Below are positions 6,514-14,619 of a stretch of 49,308 nucleotides of DNA, one piece after another (the first letter of the stretch is position 1; every line of letters begins with the position of its first letter). The position numbers and the translations under genes are program-made. This stretch comes from an uncultured Bacilli bacterium. Lineage in GTDB: Bacteria > Bacillota_I > Bacilli_A > RF39 > UBA660. The notes beneath the pieces are model-generated. The model was not told where the DNA came from and did not search any database. It saw only the letters and a program-made list of their open reading frames with translations. Where the stretch lies: NCBI GenBank assembly GCA_947623685.1, contig CANQHF010000007.1:1-49308 (forward strand). Reading direction: 5' to 3'.

Positions 6514-7260
6514 TTATCGTTCAATATCGTAATCTTCTAAATCTTTTTCCTTAAACCACCCCAAATCCTCATCCCACTCATATTGAGGATTTTTTAATTT
6601 ATCTATATTATTTAATATTGAATTTTTAAAATAAGCAAATTGATTTAGTATTTCATTTCCATCTTCATCAAGACCTTTAATTTCATCCCACTTTTTGAGA
6701 ATATAAGAGGTAAACTGACATAAATCCTTATAGTCATAATCTTGCAGTAACTCTTTAAACAGATCATCATATCTATAAATATCTAAATCAGTTATAGATA
6801 TAAAATCTCTATTAACCAACTCTTTTGTAAGTGGATTTAGCGTTTTATCTAATTTATCTTGTTCTTTAGTATTTATTTTTTTAGTATTTATTTGTGTGTC
6901 CTTTTCGGCATCTCCTTTCACGGTATCCCCTTTTTGGGTATCTGGTTCACTTTTCTCTTTTATTTTATCTAACGGAATCTCATAAATAATATAGTTATAT
7001 TTATATTGACCTCTTTCTCCTCTTGTTTGTTCAACAACTAAATACCCATTATCTTTTAATTCATTTAATATATTTCTTATTGCTTTTTTGCTTTCTTTAC
7101 TAACACTCACCAAGCCATTTAGAGAATAATCCCATTCTTCAGGCAAACTCAACATAAAAGATAACATACCCTTTGCCTTAAAACTTAAATTTCTATCTCT
7201 TAAATGATAGTTACTCATAACTGTATAATTATTTGTTTTTTCAATTTTAAATACTGCCAT
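6514..7260 (-). CDS. DnaD/RepA-type replication protein of mobile elements
   Basis: A 248-residue protein. The N-terminal winged-helix region (about 1-90) has the opening typical of replication proteins on Firmicutes phages and integrative elements (MAVFKIEKTNNYTVMSN, then LSFKAKGMLSFMLSLPEEWD). A hydrophilic linker at about 100-130 is rich in Asp, Lys and Thr. The C-terminal part (about 150-240) contains a DnaD-like helical segment and a W-rich acidic tail. It probably opens the element's origin or recruits the host helicase. It is preceded by AAAGGG and lies downstream of the integrase with a terminator between, so it likely has its own promoter. The family call is good; the biochemical role is inferred. 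Confidence 0.7.
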   Translation of the reverse strand: MAVFKIEKTNNYTVMSNYHLRDRNLSFKAKGMLSFMLSLPEEWDYSLNGLVSVSKESKKAIRNILNELKDNGYLVVEQTRGERGQYKYNYIIYEIPLDKIKEKSEPDTQKGDTVKGDAEKDTQINTKKINTKEQDKLDKTLNPLTKELVNRDFISITDLDIYRYDDLFKELLQDYDYKDLCQFTSYILKKWDEIKGLDEDGNEILNQFAYFKNSILNNIDKLKNPQYEWDEDLGWFKEKDLEDYDIER

Positions 7261-7286
7261 TTTTAATCACCCTTTCTTTGCACATC

Positions 7287-7308
7287 AAAAAAAGAGCCAT
7301 ATTGGCTC
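7287..7308 (-). terminator. Integrase terminator
   Basis: On the minus strand GAGCC pairs with GGCTC across a 5-base loop and is followed by seven T. It lies 10 bases after the integrase stop and before the replication gene. Confidence 0.8.
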
Positions 7309-7317
7309 AAATGTATT

Positions 7318-8598
7318 TTAAAAACTTAAATCAGCTGCATAATTTTCAAATTTACTTACAATTTCTTTTTCCATCTGAGATGTCACTCTTACATAAATAT
7401 TATAAGTTGTTTCTATTGTGCTATGACCTAGTCTTTTTGATACAGCTTTTATATCAGCACCAGCTTCAATTAATCTTGTTGCATGAGTATCTCTAAAATC
7501 ATGAAATCTACAAGGTATACCTAGTTCATAATGAATTACCTTAAATGGATATTTACATGTATCAGTCCCTTCAAAGATTCCATTGTCTTTTAAAAATATG
7601 AAATGTACTTCAGGTAAAGCAACAGCAATTTCTGCTATTGCATTAATAATTTTTATTTCTTTCTTTTTTGTATATGGATTTTCAACTTCTTTTGCATAAT
7701 GTTTCATATAACTTTCGCCATATTGTTTTTTGTATATTTCCTGTTCTTGTTTAAATTCTTTTAGAGAATTTAATAATGTATCACCAATATCTATCGTTCT
7801 ATAACTACTTGACGTTTTGCAAGTACCAAAATACCACACAGCTGTTGAGTTACCACTAAGATGTCTTTTTTTTGTTCCACCAACTTGATTTTTCTTTACT
7901 ATGTTACGATCTACTCTTAAAGTCTTTTTTTCAAAATCAATATCTTCCCATGTTAATGCAAAAACTTCAGAAATACGAAGTCCTGTATAATATGCTGTTA
8001 AAAATGCCATATAAATACATCTACTATTTTTAAATCTGTCAAATATTATTTTTATTTCTTCTGGTGTAAAAATATGAACAGGATCACTTTCAGGAATATC
8101 ATATTTTGGTATCTTAACTTTTAATGCTGGATTATATTTAATGAATTCAACAACATCAGTAGCATATCCAAAAGATGTTTTTAAAACCTTTAGTATATTT
8201 TTTAAATAATTTTTTGAAAAATTTTTATGCACAAATAAATCATTTATGAATTCTTGAATTGTTGATGAAGTAATACTATTTAACTTATATATACCTAGTT
8301 TTGGTTTTATATGCAATCTTATTATTGTACTGTAAGTTTCAATAGTACGATATTTCAAGTTTATTTCACAATATTGTTTCATCCAATAATCCAAATAATC
8401 ACTATATGAAATTTCTGTTGGAGCAAAACTATGCCCAGTATTCATATATTCACTATATGCTTTAGCTCCTTCTCTTTCGGCTTCTGCCTTTGTAATAAAT
8501 CCAGATTTTGAAATCCATTTTCTAACTCCATCAATTGATGCTATTTCAAATACATATTGATAAACCTTTCCTCTCTTTTTAATTTGCAATTTTGCCAT
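7318..8598 (-). CDS. Tyrosine-type site-specific integrase
   Basis: A 426-residue phage/ICE-type recombinase. The N-terminal about 55 residues form an AP2-like arm-binding domain (KKRGKVYQYVFEIA). Residues about 62-165 are the SAM-like core-binding domain and the remainder is catalytic. The catalytic set is visible: Arg208 (TGLRISE), His366-x-x-Arg369 (HDFRDTH), His392 (GHSTIE) and Tyr402. It therefore looks active. It would cut and join att sites for insertion and excision. It stands at the end of the element next to the 3' end of secA, with a cluster of short repeats upstream that may be arm sites. Confidence 0.93.
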   Translation of the reverse strand: MAKLQIKKRGKVYQYVFEIASIDGVRKWISKSGFITKAEAEREGAKAYSEYMNTGHSFAPTEISYSDYLDYWMKQYCEINLKYRTIETYSTIIRLHIKPKLGIYKLNSITSSTIQEFINDLFVHKNFSKNYLKNILKVLKTSFGYATDVVEFIKYNPALKVKIPKYDIPESDPVHIFTPEEIKIIFDRFKNSRCIYMAFLTAYYTGLRISEVFALTWEDIDFEKKTLRVDRNIVKKNQVGGTKKRHLSGNSTAVWYFGTCKTSSSYRTIDIGDTLLNSLKEFKQEQEIYKKQYGESYMKHYAKEVENPYTKKKEIKIINAIAEIAVALPEVHFIFLKDNGIFEGTDTCKYPFKVIHYELGIPCRFHDFRDTHATRLIEAGADIKAVSKRLGHSTIETTYNIYVRVTSQMEKEIVSKFENYAADLSF

Positions 8599-8644
8599 GA
8601 TAAACTTCTCCTTTACTAATTCTTGTTAGTAAACGAAAAAATGC

Positions 8645-8663
8645 CAACATTCAGCGAATGTTG
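8645..8663. repeat. Hairpin near the integrase/secA junction
   Basis: CAACATTC-AGC-GAATGTTG, a perfect 8-bp inverted repeat with a 3-base loop and no T tract. It lies in the 230-base stretch between integrase and secA; it may be part of the attachment region or a transcript end. Confidence 0.45.
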
Positions 8664-8672
8664 ACATATATC

Positions 8673-8769
8673 ATTTTCCTCATAATTTTCCTCATATAAT
8701 ATTGATGTTGAGGAAATTACGAGGTATTTTTCCTCATTTTTTGAGAAAATGAGGTATAAATGAGGAAAT
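8673..8769. repeat. Five copies of TTTCCTCA in both orientations, candidate integrase arm sites
   Basis: The motif occurs in direct orientation near 8675, 8687 and 8729 and inverted (TGAGGAAA) near 8709 and 8761, with further GAGG fragments between. Two are spaced 12 bp apart. The cluster lies directly upstream of a tyrosine integrase with an AP2-like arm-binding domain, so arm-type sites are the simplest reading. Confidence 0.5.
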
Positions 8770-8828
8770 TTTTATTATTTTTTACTTGTAAGCAATTTAT
8801 AATTCCTTATAAACCCTTATAAAACCTA

Positions 8829-11327
8829 CTATTTACCACAGCAATTTTTATACTTCTTGCCTGAGCCACAAGGACATGGATCATTACGCCCTACTTTTTT
8901 ATTTTTTTTAATGGTTCTATTTTTAGATACCTTTTCTGCTCCTGAATTAGCATTTCCTTTAACTTGCTTTACTTCAAGGTTTTGTCTTATTTCTGCTTTT
9001 AAAAGATATAAAGTTATATCTTTATTTATTTTATCTAACATATTATCAAATAACTCGAATCCTTCTCTTATATATGCTTGAAGTGGGTCTTCATTTGCAT
9101 AGCCTCTTAATGATACTCCTTCTCTTAAATGATCCATTGTATTAATATGTTCCATCCAGTAATTATCAATTACTCTAAGAGAAATTGCTTTTTCAAAATC
9201 ATTTCTTATCTCAGATGGTAATTCATTTACCTTTTCTTCATATTCTTTTAAAACCTTGCTTTCGATGACATTAATTATTTCTGATATATCTTTATTAAGT
9301 ATTTCTGACAATTTTAAATTAGTATTCTTAATTAAATTTTCATTTACATATTCAACGATTTCATTACAGTCAGCTTCAGCAATAACACCACGCTCATTAG
9401 CATGTCTTCTAACAACTAAATCAATATGATCTTTTATTGTATTTAAAACATACTCATGAACATCTTCGTTATCTAATATATCGTTTCTTTTTGCATACAT
9501 TATTTCACGATGCTTTCCCATTACATCATCATATTGTAACAAATGCTTACGAGCATCAAAGTTATTACCCTCTACTCTTTTTTGAGCAGTTTCAACCGAT
9601 CTTGTAATGGTTTTGCTTCGCATATTTCTTTCACTATCTAATCCAGCCATTTCCAAAATCGTCTTAAATCTATCAGTTCCAAATCTTACCATTAAATCAT
9701 CTTCAAATGATACAAAGAATTGGCTAAAACCTGGGTCTCCTTGACGACCAGAACGACCTCTTAACTGATTATCAATACGTCTTGATTCATGTCTTTCAGT
9801 ACCTATAACACATAAACCACCTAATTCTTTTACACCTTCTCCTAATTTAATATCCGTTCCACGGCCAGCCATGTTTGTTGCAATCGTAACAGCATTTTTT
9901 TCTCCTGCTTTAGCGATTATTTCAGCTTCTCTTGCATGGTTTTTAGCATTTAATATTTCATGTTTTATATGCTCTTTTTTTAACATTCCACTGATTAATT
10001 CACTTGTTTCTATTGCAATTGTACCAACTAATACAGGTTGCCCTTTTTCATGTCTTTTTTTAATCTCCGCAACAATAGCCTTATACTTTTCTTCCTTGCT
10101 AGAGTATATTAAATCTGCTGCATCTTCTCTTATTACTGGCAAATTAGTCGGAATTTCAATAACAAACATATTATATATATTTCTAAATTCTTCTTCTTCA
10201 GTTTTTGCAGTACCGGTCATACCAGATAACTTCTCATACATTCTAAAGTAATTTTGGAAAGTTATGGTTGCAAGCGTTTTTGTTTCTTCCTGAATTTGGA
10301 CATTTTCTTTAGCTTCGATTGCTTGATGAAGTCCATCAGAAAAAGCTCTACCCGGCATAAGTCTTCCAGTAAATTGGTCAACTATTATAATTTTTCCGTC
10401 CTGAACAACATAATCAACATCATTATGCATTGTATAATTTGCCTTTAAAGCTTGATTAATATGATGAACTAAAGCTGAATGTTCAATATCATAAAGATTA
10501 TTAATTCTAAAGTATTTTTCTGCCTTTAATGTTCCTTGATCAGTTAGCGTTATATCTTTTGTTTTTTCATCAATCGTGTAATCTTCATTTTCACGTAAAG
10601 TTTTAACGTATCTATCTGAATCCTTATAAAGATTTGCAGACTTCATAACACCACCTGAAATAATTAATGGTGTTCTTGCCTCATCAATTAAAACGGAATC
10701 TACTTCGTCGATTATTGCAAAATGAAGTGGTCTTTGCACCCTATCATTAGCATTTACAACCATATTATCTCTTAAATAATCGAATCCTAATTCATTGTTA
10801 GTAGAATATAAAATATCAGAGTTATATGCTTCCTTTTTTTCTTTTGGTGACATTTCTCTTAAATTTACCGCAACACTTAATCCTAAAAAATTATATATTT
10901 GTCCCATCCAATTAGCATCACGGGTTGCTAAATATTCATTAACGGTTACAACATGTACCCCTTTGCCTGTTAAAGCATTTAAATAGGCAGGCATAACGCA
11001 GGTTAATGTTTTACCTTCACCGGTTTTCATTTCCGCTATATTACCAAAATGAATTGCCAAAGCACCTAACACCTGTGTATAAAATGGCTTTTCTTTAATT
11101 ACCCTATAAGATGCTTCTCTAACTAATGCAAAAGCATCTGGAATAATATCTTCTAGAGTTTCATTTCCTTCTAATCTTTTTCTTAATTTTTCAGTACAAC
11201 CTTTCAATTGTTTATCAGTCATTTTTTTATATTTATCATCAAGTTCAAAAACTTTATCAGCAATTAACTTAAATCTATCTAATTCTTTATATTGATGATC
11301 AAACATTTTCTTAAAAATCCCTAACAT
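8829..11327 (-). CDS. secA: SecA, preprotein translocase ATPase
   Basis: The motor of the Sec pathway: it binds preproteins and drives them through SecYEG by ATP hydrolysis. From the ATG at 11,327 it is 832 residues, normal for the family. Walker A is MKTGEGKT, Walker B is in IIDEVDSVLID, and the helicase-like motifs TNMAGRGTDIKLG and GRSGRQGD are intact. The C-terminus is the zinc-binding SEC-C tail (DPCPCGSGKKYKNCC). An ATG at 11,339 directly abuts AAGGAG and is unlikely to be used; the 11,327 start also matches the usual SecA opening (LGIFKKMF). The mobile element lies immediately beyond its 3' end, where prfB would follow in Bacillus. Confidence 0.98.
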   Translation of the reverse strand: MLGIFKKMFDHQYKELDRFKLIADKVFELDDKYKKMTDKQLKGCTEKLRKRLEGNETLEDIIPDAFALVREASYRVIKEKPFYTQVLGALAIHFGNIAEMKTGEGKTLTCVMPAYLNALTGKGVHVVTVNEYLATRDANWMGQIYNFLGLSVAVNLREMSPKEKKEAYNSDILYSTNNELGFDYLRDNMVVNANDRVQRPLHFAIIDEVDSVLIDEARTPLIISGGVMKSANLYKDSDRYVKTLRENEDYTIDEKTKDITLTDQGTLKAEKYFRINNLYDIEHSALVHHINQALKANYTMHNDVDYVVQDGKIIIVDQFTGRLMPGRAFSDGLHQAIEAKENVQIQEETKTLATITFQNYFRMYEKLSGMTGTAKTEEEEFRNIYNMFVIEIPTNLPVIREDAADLIYSSKEEKYKAIVAEIKKRHEKGQPVLVGTIAIETSELISGMLKKEHIKHEILNAKNHAREAEIIAKAGEKNAVTIATNMAGRGTDIKLGEGVKELGGLCVIGTERHESRRIDNQLRGRSGRQGDPGFSQFFVSFEDDLMVRFGTDRFKTILEMAGLDSERNMRSKTITRSVETAQKRVEGNNFDARKHLLQYDDVMGKHREIMYAKRNDILDNEDVHEYVLNTIKDHIDLVVRRHANERGVIAEADCNEIVEYVNENLIKNTNLKLSEILNKDISEIINVIESKVLKEYEEKVNELPSEIRNDFEKAISLRVIDNYWMEHINTMDHLREGVSLRGYANEDPLQAYIREGFELFDNMLDKINKDITLYLLKAEIRQNLEVKQVKGNANSGAEKVSKNRTIKKNKKVGRNDPCPCGSGKKYKNCCGK

Positions 11328-11360
11328 ATAATAAATCATCTCCTTAAAAAATATTGTAAC

Positions 11361-11399
11361 AAAAAAAAGAAAATAATTAAAGCTATATTAATTACTTTC
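11361..11399 (-). terminator. Terminator after hpf
   Basis: On the minus strand GAAAGTAATTAA pairs with TTAATTATTTTC (one mismatch) and is followed by eight T. It separates hpf from secA, which therefore needs its own promoter or read-through. Confidence 0.8.
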
Positions 11400-11413
11400 T
11401 CTTATATTTATTA

Positions 11414-11944
11414 CTATTTAGTTTCTATAATTCCGTAATTTCCATCTTTTCTTAAATATAAAACGCAAATTGAATCAGTATCTATATTATTAAACACAAA
11501 AAACGTATGACCTAACATCTCCATTTGAAGAATAGCTTCTTCTTCATCCATCGGTTTAATATCAATTTTTTTTCTTTTTAAAATTTTTGAATCATCATCT
11601 TCAAAGTTATCCTCTAAATCGGCTTCAAAATTTTGAATTACATTTCGTTTAATTTTAGAATTGATTTTAGTTTTATTTTTTCTAATTTGTCTTTCTAATT
11701 TATCTACCGTAAGATCAATTGCGGCATATAAATCAGAATGTGACTCTTCACTTCTTAAAGTATAATGCAATGCTGGCACTGTTATTTCAATTTTTTGTTC
11801 TTTTCCGCGAACCTTAATTACCACGTTAGCATTAATACTTTGAGCATCTTCGAAATACTTATCAAGCTTTCCTATTTTTTCTTCGATGTATGAACGTATC
11901 GCTGGAGTTACATCGATTTTTTCACCACGTATGTTGTATTTCAT
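11414..11944 (-). CDS. hpf: Long-form ribosome hibernation promoting factor
   Basis: A 176-residue protein that dimerises 70S ribosomes into inactive 100S particles in stationary phase or under stress. The N-terminal S30AE/YfiA-like domain (about 1-100) begins MKYNIRGEKIDVTPAIRSYI. A charged linker (about 105-125) leads to the C-terminal dimerisation domain (about 125-176, with KPMDEEEAILQMEMLGHTFF). AGGAGG lies 9 bases before the ATG. It has an extended -10 upstream and a strong terminator downstream, so it is probably monocistronic. Its position just before secA is the same as in Bacillus and many other Firmicutes. Confidence 0.96.
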   Translation of the reverse strand: MKYNIRGEKIDVTPAIRSYIEEKIGKLDKYFEDAQSINANVVIKVRGKEQKIEITVPALHYTLRSEESHSDLYAAIDLTVDKLERQIRKNKTKINSKIKRNVIQNFEADLEDNFEDDDSKILKRKKIDIKPMDEEEAILQMEMLGHTFFVFNNIDTDSICVLYLRKDGNYGIIETK

Positions 11945-11967
11945 TTTATCAATCCTCCTATAAACTA

Positions 11968-11976
11968 ATTATACCA
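11968..11976 (-). promoter_or_regulatory. Extended -10 promoter of hpf
   Basis: The minus strand reads TGGTATAAT about 25 bases upstream of the hpf ATG: TATAAT at 11,968-11,973 preceded by a TG. No good -35 at 17 bp, as is common with extended -10 promoters. Confidence 0.6.
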
Positions 11977-11980
11977 TAAT

Positions 11981-12015
11981 AAGAAAACAAATGCTACTCA
12001 TGAACAGTAGCATTT
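11981..12015 (-). terminator. Terminator of the chromosomal csp gene
   Basis: AAATGCTACT and AGTAGCATTT form a perfect 10-bp stem around a 7-base loop, followed on the minus strand by GTTTTCTT. The stem overlaps the last codons of csp. Confidence 0.75.
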
Positions 12016-12218
12016 GATACTTCTTTAACATTGATAGCTTGTAAACCCTTTTCCGTTTCTAATAATTCATATTCAACTATTTGACCTTCCGAAAGACTTT
12101 TGAAACCATCTTGTTTGATTGCGGTATAATGGACGAATATATCTTCATCGTTTTTACCTTCGATAAAGCCATAACCTTTTTCGTTATTAAACCACTTTAT
12201 CTTACCCAAACGCGTCAT
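11994..12218 (-). CDS. Cold shock protein
   Basis: A 74-residue CspA-family single-domain nucleic-acid chaperone. RNP-1 KGYGFI and RNP-2 DIFVHY are intact, with the opening LGKIKWFNNEK. It would bind single-stranded RNA and prevent secondary structure at low temperature or in stationary phase. An SD-like AAGTGAGGTG precedes the ATG. It has its own terminator, and a dyad at 12,241-12,272 covers its promoter region, a possible control point. It differs from the mobile-element copy at 3498 in sequence and tail. Confidence 0.95.
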   Translation of the reverse strand: MTRLGKIKWFNNEKGYGFIEGKNDEDIFVHYTAIKQDGFKSLSEGQIVEYELLETEKGLQAINVKEVSNATVHE

Positions 12219-12240
12219 ATGTACACCTCACTTCCCTTAT

Positions 12241-12272
12241 TGCTTACACTTCTAATATAAACCATGTAAGCA
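12241..12272 (-). promoter_or_regulatory. Dyad in the promoter region of csp
   Basis: TGCTTACA and TGTAAGCA are perfect 8-bp inverted repeats 16 bases apart. On the minus strand they bracket TATATT, a -10-like hexamer, with a TTGAAA about 17 bases upstream. Either an operator or a 5'-leader hairpin. Confidence 0.45.
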
Positions 12273-12381
12273 CATATTTTCAACATCAACCGTTCATCAA
12301 ATTTCGACAAAATTCGCGGCGAGCTATTTTATGATACTAAAATATATTAGAAATTTCTCATTTTAATGTTGAAACGCCCAT

Positions 12382-12411
12382 TTTTATATATGAAATGACA
12401 ATTTTATATAT
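12382..12411 (+). promoter_or_regulatory. Direct repeats upstream of agrB, candidate LytTR-regulator site
   Basis: TTTTATATAT occurs at 12,382 and again at 12,402, exactly 20 bp apart, about 120 bases before agrB. LytTR response regulators bind pairs of 9-bp direct repeats about two helical turns apart, and such a regulator is encoded nearby at 14,616. The motif is low-complexity, so caution is needed. The rest of the 309-base gap (12,219-12,527) holds the csp promoter dyad and otherwise only AT-rich sequence. Confidence 0.35.
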
Positions 12412-12527
12412 AAAGATTATATTTAAATTATTTTTATATGATTTTTTTAGTATTTTAAGAGTGTTTTGCTTTTTATTATATTAAATGTTGTAAAATGATA
12501 CCGAAAGATTAGATAACGAGGTGCAGT

Positions 12528-13139
12528 ATGAAAAAACGTTTTCTAAATTCTATTAAAAATTCAATAAAAAAACAATATCCAAACTATAGCGAAGATAAAA
12601 TTGATGAAATAATGTATGGCGTAGAAGGAATATACTTAACAATAACAAAAACGATAATAATATTCCTAATAGCATTAATATTAGGTGTGTGCAAAGAATT
12701 ATTGTGTCTACTTATAGCATTTAATTTCATTAGATTATTTGCTTTTGGAATGCACGCTAATAAAAGTATAATTTGTCTTATTTTTTCATCAGTTCTGTTT
12801 ATTGGGGGAGCATTTTTATGTAAATACATTTTAATTAGCAAACAGATTTTATATGTTTTATATTTAATAGCATTAACAATAATTATTATATTTTCTCCAG
12901 CTGATACAGTTAAAAGACCTTTAATAAAAAAGAAAAAAAGAATTAGATTTAAAATTCTTTCAATAATAACAGTATTAATTTATTTTATATTATCTTTATT
13001 TATTAAAAACACCTTAATAATTAATAGTTTAATAATAGGTCTTATTATAGAATGTATTTTAATATTACCACTTACTTATAAAATATTTAAAATGCCTTAT
13101 AAAAACTACGTTAATTATGGTTTAAACGTTTCAAATTAG
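12528..13139 (+). CDS. agrB: AgrB-type membrane peptidase processing a signal peptide
   Basis: A 203-residue integral membrane cysteine endopeptidase that removes the C-terminal tail of AgrD and forms the thiolactone or lactone ring. The catalytic pair is seen as His76 (FGMHANKS) and Cys83 (IICLIF) with the expected 7-residue spacing. Hydrophobic segments follow at about 40-65, 84-105, 107-125, 145-160 and 165-188. It is 33 bases upstream of agrD on the same strand and faces agrC-agrA, so the full sensing circuit is present. This pair is on the strand opposite to all its neighbours, head-on to replication. Confidence 0.93.
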   Translation: MKKRFLNSIKNSIKKQYPNYSEDKIDEIMYGVEGIYLTITKTIIIFLIALILGVCKELLCLLIAFNFIRLFAFGMHANKSIICLIFSSVLFIGGAFLCKYILISKQILYVLYLIALTIIIIFSPADTVKRPLIKKKKRIRFKILSIITVLIYFILSLFIKNTLIINSLIIGLIIECILILPLTYKIFKMPYKNYVNYGLNVSN

Positions 13140-13172
13140 GCGTTTAGATAATTTAAGATAAGGAGGTAAAAA

Positions 13173-13298
13173 ATGAAAGCAGTACTAATTTCTATCGTTA
13201 CGGCATTAGGCGCTTTGGTTGCAGCAACTGCAACTAGCGGATGTTTTGTAGTTTGGATTGATGAACCAACAATGCCTAAATCAATGTTAGAAAAATAA
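13173..13298 (+). CDS. agrD: AgrD-like cyclic autoinducer peptide precursor
   Basis: A 41-residue precursor with a strong AAGGAGG site 7 bases upstream. The N-terminal amphipathic helix (MKAVLISIVTALGALVAA) is followed by a Thr/Ser/Gly patch, a single Cys24, then FVVWI and the charged AgrB recognition tail DEPTMPKSMLEK. The pattern Cys, hydrophobic residues, then D/E-E/Q-P-x-x-P matches AgrD proteins of staphylococci, Listeria and clostridia. Aligning the EP motif leaves six residues (CFVVWI) before the tail rather than the usual five, so the ring may be one residue larger or the cut may lie before Ile29. The start and family are clear; the mature product is inferred. Confidence 0.9.
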   Translation: MKAVLISIVTALGALVAATATSGCFVVWIDEPTMPKSMLEK

Positions 13299-13324
13299 AG
13301 AAAAAGTTTAATTACTTTTTCTTT
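13297..13324. terminator. Bidirectional terminator between agrD and agrC
   Basis: AAAGAAAAAGT and ACTTTTTCTTT form a perfect 11-bp stem around TTAATT, with T-rich flanks in both directions. It overlaps the ends of both convergent genes. Confidence 0.85.
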
Positions 13325-14619
13325 TTTGTTTTTCCTTCTATAAATAAACTTGTTGTATAATAATCATCATTTACTTCACTTTTAACATCCAAACAATTAT
13401 TTTCTTTTATTATGTCATTAACTAATCTTAATCCATAACCGTGATTTCTACCTTTAGTTGTATAACCCGTTCCTATTTTAGAAACATCAATTTTGCCTTT
13501 ATAAGTATTAGATATATTAAATATTACTTTAGATGATTCTTTTATAACTGAAATAACAGCTTTTTTATTTTCTGCATTTTTACTTGCATCAATTGCATTA
13601 TCAAGTAATACTCCTAATATTTTAGTAATGTTTTTATAAATAACCGTATCTAAAGATTTTAATTTTGTTTTTACACCATATTCAACATTTATCTCATACT
13701 TAATGTTTTCGTCTTCCATAATTGATAATTTATAATACAACAATCCTTTTATACCACCATCTGGAAAATTATTAAGTTGACTTATCAAATAACTACTATG
13801 TGTTTTTTTAGTATCATCTACGATTGAATCTAAATATTCTATAAGTTTAGGAGATTTCATTTGAGCATAACCACGAATAACCATTAACTGGTTTCTAAAC
13901 TCATGATTTGCCTTTCCTTGGTCAGTAATAATTTTCTCATACTTAGTAACATAATTTAACATTTGTTTATTTTGTTCATTTAATTGGTCATATTTAGATT
14001 CGTTTTTTATTATAATTGTTAATATAACAACCATAGAAACTATAAAAAGAATATTAATATAATAATTAGATTTTAAAATGAATTCTAATCCATTTTTTGA
14101 TACTACCAAATATAAAACGCATAAAAATATATATAAATATTTTATTAAATTTTTATTTTTATTAAAAATATTATTTACTTTATAAACTATTTTAACAAAA
14201 ACAGGAATATGAATTATAAATATAGATAGAGCTGCAATAAAAATATTCGTTAAAAAATTATATGTATAATTATTAACTATATCTTTAGAATTTATGCCAA
14301 ATAAAACAAGTAATAACGAAACTAAAATTTCTGAAATAGACATTATAATTTCTGTATTAAAAGAGTACAAAATTACATTTTTACTTTTGACATTTAATAT
14401 AAAAAACATAGCAAAAGCAATAACTATAACAAATAAAATAAATCTCAGTTGATTAGGAATTAAAAAGCAACTTATGAGACAATAAATCCATATTATTATG
14501 AAAAATAAAAATATTTGAGATTTTTTATAATCTTTTAATTGCTTAACTACAATTGATGTTACTGCAAATGATTGCGTTAATAAAGCAATTATAACTAAAA
14601 TAATATTTTCTACACTCAT
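13312..14619 (-). CDS. agrC: AgrC-type sensor histidine kinase
   Basis: A 435-residue membrane receptor for the cyclic peptide. The first about 205 residues hold six or so transmembrane helices. A short coiled coil leads to the HPK10-type H box with the phospho-acceptor His239 (NHEFRNQLMVI). The ATP-binding domain follows, with an N box (LLDNAIDASKN) and G boxes (GTGYTTKGRNHGYGL). It overlaps agrA by 4 bases (ATGA), so the receptor and regulator are translated together. It converges on agrBD. Peptide specificity cannot be read from sequence. Confidence 0.92.
   Translation of the reverse strand: MSVENIILVIIALLTQSFAVTSIVVKQLKDYKKSQIFLFFIIIWIYCLISCFLIPNQLRFILFVIVIAFAMFFILNVKSKNVILYSFNTEIIMSISEILVSLLLVLFGINSKDIVNNYTYNFLTNIFIAALSIFIIHIPVFVKIVYKVNNIFNKNKNLIKYLYIFLCVLYLVVSKNGLEFILKSNYYINILFIVSMVVILTIIIKNESKYDQLNEQNKQMLNYVTKYEKIITDQGKANHEFRNQLMVIRGYAQMKSPKLIEYLDSIVDDTKKTHSSYLISQLNNFPDGGIKGLLYYKLSIMEDENIKYEINVEYGVKTKLKSLDTVIYKNITKILGVLLDNAIDASKNAENKKAVISVIKESSKVIFNISNTYKGKIDVSKIGTGYTTKGRNHGYGLRLVNDIIKENNCLDVKSEVNDDYYTTSLFIEGKTKKKK

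Noticed and set aside
8673-8769. TTTCCTCA repeats as plasmid-type iterons for the DnaD/RepA-like protein.
   Set aside because: They are about 1.4 kb from the replication gene, mixed in orientation and directly upstream of the integrase, so arm sites fit better; iterons cannot be fully excluded.
1288-8830. A shared 12-mer ATAAAACCTACT near 1,288 and 8,816 as possible attL/attR core.
   Set aside because: The match is short and AT-rich, related AAAACCTACT also occurs in mnmE at about 22,695, and the interval would exclude neither flank convincingly.
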